A stretch of DNA of 64,000 bases. It comes from Undaria pinnatifida (lineage: Eukaryota; Sar; Phaeophyceae; Laminariales; Alariaceae). Under the pieces are notes generated by a model, which worked only from the letters and a program-made list of their open reading frames with translations, had not been told where the DNA came from and did not search any database. Positions 54,504 through 64,000 of the stretch are shown in pieces (position 1 is the stretch's first letter; every line of letters begins with the position of its first letter). Where the stretch lies: positions 10,924,488 to 10,988,487 of the forward strand of contig JABAKD010000020.1 in the NCBI GenBank assembly GCA_012845835.1. The letters are read 5' to 3'. A program made the translations under genes and the position numbers.

Positions 54504-54944
54504 TGTTATGGAAATGTTAGCACATAGCCAGTATGAGTCAATGTTCAGTAGCACTGCACTTGTACGTCGTAGATCATCGTTGATTTGTTATGTGTCGGTT
54601 GGTATGTAACGTGCGTATGAATATGCGGAGGGATTACTTCTGTAGGATTCTCTGTTGCCTTGACGAGTAGCTCACTCTCTCGTGTGGATCCTTCCGGATT
54701 GTCTAGCATCGTAGCCATCCTGGTCATCTCCAGTACCCAGCCAACTTCTGGACTCCTGCATAGTCTGCGGTTTATCTGTGTGCGTTGGCCACATAAGCGC
54801 CAGTGTTTACAACATCTATACATCTTCTCCTCAACACGGAAGCACTCGAGTCTTCCAGGCTATCCACTGCACAGTGTCACCAACCCGACTAGCGTCGGGG
54901 ACACAGCCTCTCTGCCACCGTGCTGGGGTATACAACAATATCCA
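54504..54944 (+). repeat. Copia 5' LTR
   Basis: Starts TGTTATGGAAATG and ends ACAACAATATCCA, with the canonical TG...CA. 441 bp. It lacks CTA at about 54525 that is present in the 3' LTR. ORFs across the LTR appear in both copies and are not genes. Confidence 0.95.
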
Positions 54945-54949
54945 AAGTA

Positions 54950-54961
54950 GGTTATTATAGC
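54950..54961 (+). promoter_or_regulatory. Candidate primer-binding site
   Basis: GGTTATTATAGC, five bases after the LTR, matches 8 of 12 positions of the initiator-Met tRNA binding site common in Copia (TGGTATCAGAGC). It is diverged and may be non-functional, or another tRNA may prime. Confidence 0.35.
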
Positions 54962-55881
54962 CTTGTGTGTGTGAGTGGGGGCCTGCGGCGACTGCGCGTC
55001 TACTGCTGTCGCCGAGTGCTGTGAAGAGCACACCCGTCCTCCAGGATTCGCAACTTTTGGATCCTTCAGGATTTTGATATTTTTGGATTCTGCAGGATTG
55101 GATATTTTTGGATATTTTTCCGCGGGGAGCTACTGCTGGAGTCAGCTTTCTACTGGTGGCCACATTGAGTCAATCCGCTTGCTTATTGGGCCCGGACTGA
55201 TCACCTGGGCTCTCGGCTGCACATTCGGTACGCAACTGTCTGTGTAAAGCATTCGGGGGCGCAATTCCTAGGCGCTGACTCCGGTTGGTGAATAGAGTTG
55301 TGCAGATTGTTGGTTCTGCGCGCGGAGTGCCGTTATTACTTATACTCGGTTCCGCGTGTTTGCTACTGACTTCCGAATACCAAAATCGCCTGCGCTTAGA
55401 TTCTTCGCGAGACGTAGTCTGTCCAAGACATATTCCACATACCTTGTTGCCGGCTTGGTCGCGTGTGTAGGTTGAGGATACGACTGCTAGCTGGTAGCCG
55501 GCCGCTGCTACAGCTACTCACACGTGCTAGCTCATGTAAAGTTTGCGCTGAAAGACGCGTAACACTACGCAGTGCACCACGCTGTGTACCTGCAGGACCA
55601 GTTAAGTGGCCGAAGCTGACTACTCGCTATATCACCGCAGCCTCGTCAACTGCGGTTGGTCACAGCTGTACTCACGGGAGCGCAGTCGTCCGAGCGGGGA
55701 GCTTGCGAGCTTCCGGCGGACTCGGGTTGCCAACTACGGCTCTGCGACCTACCTTTCACCCTACCTCTGTGTAGAGCTGCCCCATACATTTCAGGCGCGC
55801 CGGCTCGTCTCAGGTGATCAGGGCGTCTTGCGGGTGCAGCGCTTTTCAATCACACCCATCGCGTGTCCTTGTCTCTAAGCT
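54962..55881 (+). other. Copia untranslated leader
   Basis: 920 bp between the LTR and the gag ATG. No ORF with gag features. GGATTTTTGGAT-like short repeats occur at 55080-55120. Confidence 0.6.
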
Positions 55882-57006
55882 ATGGCGAACTCATCAAGCT
55901 CTAGTTCTGGGCTCCACCGTTTACTAGATTCCATTGGACAATGCTCTGGGTCTACCTTTCGCGTGTGGAAGGAGAGCTTCGAGCACGTCATCAACATCCA
56001 TGCGCCGGAGCTTCTCACGGTCTTACGCGGATCGGCCAGGCCAGACCCTCTGGCTGCTACTCTGGCCGACGTTACCGCTTGGGACAAGGCCGACAGCCGA
56101 CTCTACTCCCTCCTGTTCTTCGCGACTACCGACTCGGCGCGGATCAACGTTTAGGCTCACCGAAAGGCGGGCACTAGCGCCGAAGGCAACGGACAGTTGG
56201 CTTGGGCGGCTCTGAACGCGCGGTTCGACGCCCACACCCAGGAAGCTCGGCGTGCGTGCCACAAGGAGCTCTTCGCCCTCACGCACGTTGCGGGTGGTGA
56301 TCCTGTTGACTTCTTCTCCAAGGGATGCAAGCTCAAGCTCCGCCTCGAGACTCTGGGGGAGAAAGTATCAGACAAAGTCCACCTGGATATCATGCTCTCG
56401 GGCCTGACGTCTGCCCCGGAATTCCACTTTATCCGGGAGATGCACTACCGAAACGAATTTACATCGGTCGACTGTCTTCAGAACACGGCCAACCGCTTCT
56501 TTGTGGACCAGCAGTCGCGCAAGGCGGCGGGGCCCGCGGTCTCGGGCAGGGGAGCCGCGATGGCCGCGTCCAGCAGCGACCAGTGCCACCGCTGCAAGGA
56601 GTTTCGACATTTCCAGCGAGACTGTCCAAAGTCTGCGCAGCCGTCCCGACTGACGAAAGGGAAGAAGCCAGGCAAGAAGCGCGGAAGTTGGGGGAGTGGG
56701 CAGTCCAAGTGGTGCTCCTTTCACCGCACGAAAACGCACAGCGATGCTGAGTTCAAGACTCAGCAGGACAACAGAAACAAGAAGAAGCAAAAGGAGCTTC
56801 GAGGGTTGGCTGCGAACCTGGCACTGCTTCAGGCAGCCGGTCTGGCCAATTTCTCCCACTTGGCGCAGCCGTTTCAGGCGGCGGTGCCCCAGGCGTCTCA
56901 GGCCCCTTCGGAACCAACCACGTTCGGGTTCTCCTTCAACGCTCTCGGCGCCTCCGCAGCTCCCGCCACCTCGCCGGCGGCTTCCGCGTCTGCCTCATCC
57001 GCGTAG
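55882..57006 (+). pseudogene. gag: Copia gag (capsid/nucleocapsid), interrupted by a stop
   Basis: The ATG at 55882 opens a serine-rich start and the capsid-like region (FRVWKESFEHVINIHAPELL, later LAWAALNARFDAHTQEARRA and DPVDFFSKG). A TAG at 56152-56154 lies in the middle of this domain and the same frame goes on. A CCHC zinc knuckle, CHRCKEFRHFQRDC, sits at 56584-56625. A second TAG at 57004-57006 comes after an alanine/proline/serine tail, where gag would end. The first TAG truncates the protein after 90 residues, before the zinc knuckle, so no complete gag can be made without readthrough. Confidence 0.88.
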
Positions 57007-57024
57007 TCTGCGCGGAACCACCAC

Positions 57025-58455
57025 TTGCCTTCCGAGTACTTCGGTGCTTTCATGGCTTCTTCTGCGGCGCAGTCGTCGCTCGCTCCTTTTCGCTACGACG
57101 GATCGTCCATCCTGATGTTGGTGGATATCGGAGCGACGGACAATAACCTAGATCCTGCGCTTACGCCTGGCGTGCGGGCTCACATGCGTGACATTGAAGA
57201 CCTTCGGATCCCGCTCTCGATCATTGCCGCTGGGCAGCACGTTCTTCACGGCGTTACGACGGGGGTTCTCTTCGGCATGGTCGCCGACGACAGCCGCCAC
57301 GACAGGCAAGTTTCCTTCCGTGTCGTCTTAGTACCGGGGCTGGGGACCAACCTCTTCTCCGTCACCGCTGCGCTATCGAATGGAGTGGCTTTCCTCTTCT
57401 ATCCGGACAACCCCAGGCTGGAGTCGGGGGACGTAGTCGTCCCGATGAAAATCCGAGGAGTGAATGACACCGGCAAGATCACTTGTTCCATCATCGTGAA
57501 GCTCGGCGCTGGGGATGGCGGTCGGTAGACCCTCGGGGAAGCTCCTGACGGACTTTCCTTGCGGGTGGAGACTGCTAATCTCTGGCACCGGCGCATGGGG
57601 TACATCAACAGCAAGAGCTTGGATGTGTTGAGGAAGGAGGCGCGGCCAACGGCATCGATTACACCGGCGACGTGCAGGACTGCAGTGCGTGCTCTCTTGG
57701 TAAGAGCTCTCAACAGCCGCACCCAAAGCACGCCGTTTACGGCGTTTTATGCGCCTTTCAGATCGTACTCGTCGATACTCTTGGTCCCTTCACGCCTACC
57801 GCGTTGGGCGGCTTCAAATACGCCGCCAAGTTTGTCGACCAACACACCAAGTGGAAGGAGGTCGTCCTCATGAAGGATAAGACTTGCTCGACTGACGCCC
57901 TCGAGTTGTTCAACAAGGGGAACGTCATCCCCCGCAGCGAGCGCATCCACGTGCTTCGTGCGGATAAGGGGAACCGAGTTTACGGGCGCGGCCTACCGAC
58001 AGTACTGCCTGGACATCGGCATCCAGCTACAATTTGCATCGCCAAACACCCCCCAACAGATCGGAGCGAATGGGCGTGCAAGCAGGACGATAATGAACAT
58101 CGTGCGTTGCATGCTCGCTGATTCTACGCTGCCGAGCCTTCTTTGGGGAGAACTGATGCACACGGCGGTCTACCTGAGCAACCGGACTCCTCATGCAGCC
58201 TTGCACAACGGGAGGCCGTACAAGGCGCTCTACGGCAAGGATGCGCACCTTGGACACCTTCGGGTGGTCGGGGCACGGGCGTTTGTGCATGAAGAGACGC
58301 ACACCAAGAAGTTGGAAAGCCATGCGTGGGAAGGACGGTTGGTGGGCTACAGCCTGGACAGCAAATCCTACCGTCTCTACAACGCTCAGACGAGCCGGGT
58401 GCGGGAGAGTCGCAACGCTATCTTCATTGAAACGACTCCCGCGCCGCCTTCGTAG
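57025..58455 (+). pseudogene. pol: Copia protease and integrase region, broken
   Basis: Protease: LVDIGATDNN (57118 on) stands where D-S/T-G is required, so the residue after the catalytic aspartate is isoleucine. PGLGTNLFSV follows. A TAG at 57526 precedes the integrase zinc domain: LWHRRMGY lacks the second histidine of HHCC, while CSACSLGK keeps both cysteines. A frame change near 57650 and the reverse change near 57970 bracket the first half of the catalytic core. The first Asp (VDTLGPF) and second (LRADKG) are present, but the glutamate position reads NGR (58069-58077), with Gly at the catalytic site. The region closes at TAG 58453. Confidence 0.85.
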
Positions 58456-58970
58456 GACGAGCGTGGTTTTGACGACGGGGGGTTCACTTACGCCGACCAG
58501 AACGACATGATCCGAGATGTGCGCAGCTACACCACCAACCACTCGGTCGATGCGCTTTCTCCCAATCATGCCGTCGGGGACCCGTCTGTTCTTGAGCTTC
58601 TCGAGGACATCTCCACCGTCAACAACCGTGACCTTGGGTTCAGCTCCGCTGACCCTTCTCCTGCCGCCGAGGATGCGTCTGCGGACGACAACCTTGCCTC
58701 GCCTGAGGGGTCAGCTCTCCTGAGTCGGGTAACGGTGCACCTTCACCTGCCGCATCACCTTCCGGTCCTGCTCCGGCCGGTTCATAATCTGGTCCTGCGT
58801 CGCCGCCTGGTACGTCGGGTGGTACTGGTTCTGCTCCAATTGGTGCTGCATCGCGGGGTCGTTCCGCGTGTGGGCGTGGTTTATTTCGTGGTGGGCGTGA
58901 CACCCGCGGTGGCTCTTCGCGTGGTGCATCTGCGCGGGGAGGGATCGCGACGCGTGGTGGACGTGGTTCG
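58456..58970 (+). pseudogene. Copia pol linker, RG-rich, broken
   Basis: The frame continues past the TAG at 58453 (DDGGFTYADQNDMIRDVR), shifts near 58725, meets a TAA at 58785, then encodes a glycine/arginine-rich stretch (RGGRDTRGGSSRGASARGG). The segment joins integrase to reverse transcriptase. RG-rich tracts often bind RNA, which is inference here. A 216-codon antisense ORF across it is a shadow. Confidence 0.65.
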
Positions 58971-60780
58971 GTGAGTGGGCGTGGTTTTCGTGATGGTCGC
59001 GGCTCCATGTCAGCCCCTCCTGACACCAGGATTACCCGGGCGATATCGCGCGTGCCCAACCAGAAGACCCTTAGCGAGCTTCGTCGGCTTTCGTACGCGT
59101 TTCCCGCGATGGGGGAGATTCCTGACGTCGCGCACAGGGACGCCACATTGGGATTCACGGAATACGCATACGCCGTAGGGGCAGTGCAACCAGACGTTCC
59201 TCGCACCATCCAGGAAGCACGGGCCTCACCGGACGCAGCGAAGTGGAACGCAGCTGCCGAACGCCAGATAAAAAGCCTCAACGACCGCAAGGTCTACAAA
59301 CTCGTCCCGCGCTCAGCCGTCCCTCCGGAAAGGAAGCGCATCAAGTCCAAGTGAGTGTTCAAACGCAAGGCCGACGGCTCCTTCAAGAGACGTGTCGTGG
59401 CCCAGGGCTGGAACCAAGTTCCCGGACTCGACTGCGGCAGCACCTACGCTCCGATGTGTAGGATCCAGAGCGTGCGAATGGTGGCGTGCATCACCGTGGA
59501 GTTCAACCTCATCTTCGACCAGATGGATGTTTCTACCGCTTTCCTCTACGTGGACATCCAAGAACAAGTCTTCGTTGAACAACCACCCGGTTTCGAGGTC
59601 AAGGACAAGGATGGAGGTGACATGGTAATGCAGCTGAAGAAGAGCCTCTACGGACTTGCTCAAAGCCCAGGCAACTGGTTCAACACCATCGATCCCGTGC
59701 TTGTCGACATTGGCTTCGTCGCACTCAAGTCAGACCCGTGCGTGCATTTGTACGATCAAAACGGGGCCAAGATCTACCTGACTCTCCACGTCGATGACCT
59801 TCTCCTGGCCGGCAACGACTCTAACGCCATTTCGACGGTGAAAGGGAAGTTGCAAAAGCGCTTCAAAATGACCGACATGGGGGAAGCATCTCTCGTACTC
59901 GGAATGGAAATCAAGAAGGATCGCGAGGCAGGTACCTTGACTATTTCCCAAGAGGCATACTGCAAATCGATCCTTGAACGGCTCGGGATGTCGGACTGCA
60001 AGCCGACTAGAACACCTGGGTACGGCTCCGAAATCTCGAACAACCAGCCCGAGGACACAATTCTCAACGAGGAGACGCGCAAGTACCAAGGGATCGTCGG
60101 ATCGCTCATGTACATTGCGCAAGTGCTGAGGTATGACATCATGTACGCGACAGGCCAACTGGCTCGCCCGATGGCGAAACCCAGCAAGGTGCACATGGTG
60201 GCGGCAAAGCACACTCTTCGCTATCTAGCAGGAACGACCGACTTCAGCATCACCTACAAGAAGAGTGGTTTTAAGCTCGCGACCTTCTCGGACTCGAACT
60301 GGGCAAACAACCCTGACGACGGGAAGCCGACCTCAAGCTACGTGACGATGCTGGCAAACGCCCCGATGAGCTTCAGGTCGGGGCTGAAAGGTCTAATCTG
60401 CGATGTCCACCATGGAAGCGGAGCTGGTCGCGTCCGCCCTGGCGATGAAGGAAGCAGTGTTTTGCTCAAACATGCTGACGGAGCTTGGATTCGGGAAGGA
60501 GTTTGCACAAATGCCTGTGTACTGCGACAACACGGCTACCCTACATGCATTGGGGAACCGGTCCTTCAGCTCGAGGACCAAGCACATCGCATTGCGATTC
60601 TTCTGCATCCGAGAACTGGTAACGGAGGGGAGGATCTCCATCCATTACGTCCCGACGAAGGACAACCTCGCCGACATCGGTACAAAGCACTTCAACAAGC
60701 ACAGGTTCAAGTACCTTATGGACCTCGTCAACAAGTTCGACGTCAACAAGTTCAATACCGTCGAATTTAAAGGAAAATGA
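58971..60780 (+). pseudogene. pol: Copia reverse transcriptase and RNase H, nearly intact
   Basis: A TGA at 59352-59354 replaces the tryptophan expected before VFKRKADGS. From there the frame is open for about 345 codons. It contains AQGWNQVPGLDCGSTYAPM, FDQMDVSTAFLYVDIQEQVF and QPPGF, then the catalytic box LTLHVDDLLLAG (HVDD for the usual YVDD), and LVLGMEI. RNase H begins SDSNWANNPDDGKPTSSY. One extra base near 60393 shifts the frame, which then reads MSTMEAELVASALAMKEAVF, YCDNTATLHALGN, RTKHIALRFF and HYVPTKDNLADIGTK, ending at TGA 60778. This is the best-kept part of the element. Confidence 0.92.
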
Positions 60781-60969
60781 GTAATTTGTTTGTTTGACTC
60801 TGTCTGTTTGGAATTAGCTTACACTTTTGATTTCTTTCGTAGGATTGAAGATTGTAGTTGGTTGTGTAGGAAACAATGAATATCATCATTTGGTTGAAAC
60901 ACGCATGACACGCATTTGTTTGCTTAAATTCATCATCATTAGTTTTGGTACAATTCAGAGAAACTCTCA
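60781..60969 (+). other. Copia 3' untranslated internal region
   Basis: AT-rich stretch between the RNase H stop and the polypurine tract; no ORF. Confidence 0.6.
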
Positions 60970-60980
60970 TTGAGGAGGAG
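60970..60980 (+). promoter_or_regulatory. Polypurine tract
   Basis: TTGAGGAGGAG directly before the TGTTATG of the 3' LTR, close to the usual Copia tract. Confidence 0.85.
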
Positions 60981-61424
60981 TGTTATGAAAATGTTAGCAC
61001 ATACTAGCCAGTATGAGTCAATGTTCAGTAGTACTGCACTTGTACGTCGTAGATCATCGTTGATTTGTTATATGTCGGTTGGTATGTAACGTGCGTATGA
61101 ATATGCGGAGGGATTACTTCTGTAGGATTCTCTGTTGCCTTGACGAGTAGCTCACTCTCTCGTGTGGATCCTTCCGGATTGTCTAGCATCGTAGCCATCC
61201 TGGTCATCTCCAGTACCCAGCCAACTTCTGGACTCCTGCATAGTCTGCGGTTTATCTGTGTGCGTTGGCCACATAAGCGCCAGTGTTTACAACATCTATA
61301 CATCTTCTCCTCAACACGGAAGCACTCGAGTCTTCCAGGCTATCCACTGTACAGTGTCACCAACCCGACTAGCGTCGGGGACACAGCCTCTCTGCCACCG
61401 TGCTGGGGTATACAACAATATCCA
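60981..61424 (+). repeat. Copia 3' LTR
   Basis: 444 bp, TGTTATGAAAATG to ACAATATCCA. It differs from the 5' LTR at four bases (positions 60988, 61032, 61072 and 61350 by eye) and by three extra bases near 61003. Confidence 0.95.
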
Positions 61425-64000
61425 TAATATTTTTGTTTCCGTTGGTGATCGCAACAACGCCGCAAGTACCGCGACGACTACCACAGAGTGTGTCGCCGCA
61501 ACGGCATCCATGAGGCAGTGCCGCGACGGTTTCCACATTGTATGCCACCTCGACTGCAACCCTTAGTACGACCTGCCCCACCAGCTAGTATAGTATAGTT
61601 TGACCGTTTCTTGCACACACCCCCACACCCCCATCTGAGCCACGAATACCGTCCGAACCGACACGTCGCCGCTCACTTCCTATCCTTGGCTCCCGCAGCC
61701 GCCCACCCCACGCGGCCTGCATCTAATCACCACCACGGTTCAAAATCGCCCGCCCGCCATCACTGCGCTAACCCCCTGCGCCCAATCGCCCCTGCTTTTG
61801 TTTGCTGACTCTCGCGCATAACTGCATACGGCGCGCCCACGGTCTCGACCGGGCGGAACCCAATGATACCCCTGTCGGCTGTACAATACTTTTTGGGTTA
61901 ATGGCTGCGTCGTGCTTACCCAACTGCGACTCATGTCGGCATCGTTAGACATTCCGCCTGCGGAAACCTATCTGTTCGGGTTATCTTCCTTGAAATTCTG
62001 ACCCGCTTCCGGCGCTGATGCAGTTGGTCAGATGATCATTGAAACGCCAACCTATTCCCCTGCCGCGACCGCTGCTTACTACGCCGCTACCTGTTCGGTC
62101 TATTTCCTTGAAACTACAACCCACTCCCGCCGCTACTACAATTGTCAAAACGGCCGCAGAGCCGCCCACCAACTTTATTGCCTTGCCCTACACGCCCCAA
62201 GCCCTAAGCACCCACCACCCATGAAGTCACGACACAAAAACGCCGCACGCACCCGCATCACCTACCGCTCGGGTCGAAACCACTGTTCTTCTCCGACCGC
62301 CACCTATACCACCGTTCTTCTCCGACTTCCACCTACATCACCGAGATTAGCCGCAGTAGCAGCGACAGCGAAGTCGCCCAACCAAGCAGGCGGCATCCTA
62401 TCCGTGTTGGCCGCGATGACGGTCGCGACCACGCTGAATTGTGACGCACACGGCGCCTGCGTTTGTCTCACGACCACAACAAGCGGTGGCTCGCTACGAC
62501 CACACTTTTCGTACCCGTGACGAGCATCATTCTCAACCACCTGGCCATCGAGTAACCCCGCTGCATCTCGGACATTTTTCCTGAGGTTTGCATCGTGCCA
62601 GCGACACTCCCCCACTGTAGCAACACCGCTACGCCTCTGGTGCGCTCAACCCGGATTTGGGCATACTTCAGGACGTTGGTTTTTACGGTATATGCGGAAA
62701 CGTGCGGACCGTAAACCCGGCCTCATCACCCGGCAATAACCCGCTACAAAGTGCCGCTCGTTGTAATTGCTGTGGCAACTATTGTTTTGGTCCAAAGCGC
62801 TATGATCGCCTTTCTTTCTCGGGCAACTGCTGCGACAACGACAACAGCATCGACAGCGGCAGCGCGGCCGGCCGACAACCACTACGGTACGAAACCTTCG
62901 ACGGTACACGCTTATCATACCGATACAGCACCACCAGCGTCAGGCCATCTACTTGCGGGACGAGGATCAATCTTCACATTTGACAGGACTAGCTTCGCCC
63001 CCGCCCCCCGCTCCCCCAACAATCCACCCCCTGCCCAGCCCCATACATGTGAATCGCTTGTCCAAGACTGATCTCCTTCTTTAAGCGATGGTGTTGAGGT
63101 GTGGGTGCACGGAGGTCAAGACGCCGAGCCCAGCCAGGATGCTCCACTCGACGTCTTCCACCGATGAGCAACGCTGCTTGCTGAAGACTACGGCTACCAG
63201 CGGTTCCGGACTACAGCACGAAACTTCTGCTTCACATGCCGGGCCATCGCACCCTGAGCCCGCCCCGCCTGTTTATTGGCGGCTCCACCCGCGCTCGTCC
63301 CAGGACGTACGCTGTTTTCACGTGCCAGCGGTGGGCTCGCGAACGGCGGGTTCCCACTCGCTGCCACGGTTTTGACAGCACCGCTGCCCCTGGGCCCCAG
63401 GGACAGTCCCGTCATCAAGACGGAAGACTCGCGATCGTAGTTGACCAGGATATGCCCTGAGCCCCCTGCCCCGCCTTCCTCGCAACCCTCGTACATTTCG
63501 TGGATGCGGACCACAGGTACAACATTTCTTAGCGAGGTGTATCCTTCTCCTCCAACGCTTGGAGACAGGACTCCCAGGGTATCTTCGCCCCGTTTCTTCA
63601 AACGCCACCCACGGATACCCTCCCAGAGCCTCGGTGATACAAAAGCGAGACTCCATATGCGATCACGTGGATCCAGTCGGCTCTCGCCTCTAGATCAGCC
63701 AGATACACCCTCGCCATCGCCACGCGACAGTCCTAGAGACAGCCGCAACTGACCACTGCTTGGCAGCTCACCGCAGCCAGCCTACACCGAACTACCTTTT
63801 CCTGGGATGTTCAACCTTTAGCAGTGCCACCCTTGGGATTCTTCTTCTACGGTTTTTTCTTATCACCGTTTAAAACAGTTTCCGACATCGCCGTTTCCGA
63901 CATCGCCCGAGACCGACATTTGAGCGACACCACGATCTCACAGCTCACTCAGGTTCGACCAAGTATCGGAACCGTTCCTACGACCAGTCATGGACATTGG
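61425..64000. other. No gene recognised; C-rich sequence with small duplications
   Basis: Forward ORFs are rich in P, T, H and S and reverse ORFs in R and G, as expected from C-rich composition. TTCCTTGAAA-T-TGACCC/ACAACCC blocks recur about 115 bp apart (61988 and 62105), and CCGTTCTTCTCCGAC occurs twice (62283 and 62313). The 162-codon frame at 62032-62520 has no recognised domain. Coding exons of unknown proteins cannot be excluded. Confidence 0.4.

Larger units (their letters stand above)
54504..61424 (+). mobile_element. Ty1/Copia LTR retrotransposon, full length, coding region disabled
   Basis: The order is 5' LTR (54504-54944), leader, gag, protease, integrase, reverse transcriptase, RNase H, polypurine tract, 3' LTR (60981-61424). 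Integrase before reverse transcriptase defines Copia. The LTRs differ by four substitutions and a 3-bp indel in about 441 bp, so insertion or last homogenisation was recent. The coding region has six in-frame stops (56152, 57004, 57526, 58453, 58785, 59352) and four frame changes (about 57650, 57970, 58725 and 60393), plus losses of catalytic residues. Flanks (CTTTT on the left, TAATA on the right) do not form a target-site duplication. The copy cannot move by its own proteins. Confidence 0.95.

Noticed and set aside
57004-57006. Programmed stop-codon readthrough between gag and pol
   Set aside because: Several other stops in the same frame show general decay, so this TAG alone is not evidence for readthrough.
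58640-59290. 216-codon antisense ORF in the Copia element
   Set aside because: It mirrors the RG-rich linker and start of the reverse transcriptase region on the other strand; its P/R-rich composition follows from GC content.
62032-62520. 162-codon ORF right of the Copia element
   Set aside because: Low-complexity T/A/P/S composition, internal small duplications and no recognisable domain; left as unassigned sequence.

Overview
This is a nuclear eukaryotic window: coding sequence comes in short exons with GT/AG borders, introns run from about 0.25 to 5 kb, and most of the DNA is repeats (Copia LTR element, LINE remnants, tRNA-headed SINEs, MITEs, satellites, microsatellites). The protein families, the long repeat-filled introns and the type of Copia and LINE proteins fit a stramenopile, most likely a brown alga. 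That assignment is inference from style; no marker gene (rRNA, plastid gene) is present.

Layout. (1) 1-5.25 kb: repeats only. (2) 5.25-27.2 kb, minus strand: one long gene for a 12-helix major facilitator transporter. I placed eight exons in the right order by homology to MFS helices; across the first five the splice phases fit exactly. Its introns hold MITEs, a 220-bp satellite in two related blocks, and decayed tandem copies of the gene's own exon/intron junctions. (3) 27.2-30.9 kb: a MITE, a tRNA-like sequence and a broken LINE. (4) 31-41.1 kb: tandem repeats, dispersed repeats, SINEs, and low-confidence ORFs. (5) 41.5-44.0 kb, plus strand: a four-exon cysteine-rich gene of unknown function, with one frame break and an intron built from copies of its own splice donor. 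(6) 44-53.3 kb: foldback and inverted-repeat elements, a glutamine-rich ORF, a SINE, a LINE tail and a 360-bp G-rich minisatellite. (7) 54.5-61.4 kb: a complete-length Ty1/Copia element with 99% identical LTRs but a thoroughly disabled gag-pol. (8) 61.4-64 kb: no recognised gene.

The two points most worth a second look are the repeated tandem duplication of splice junctions inside introns of both host genes, and the mismatch between the young LTRs and the dead coding region of the Copia element. I saw no bacterial-type operon, CRISPR array, defence system, confident tRNA or rRNA gene. All exon calls come from reading translations and splice motifs by eye; no database search or alignment was run.
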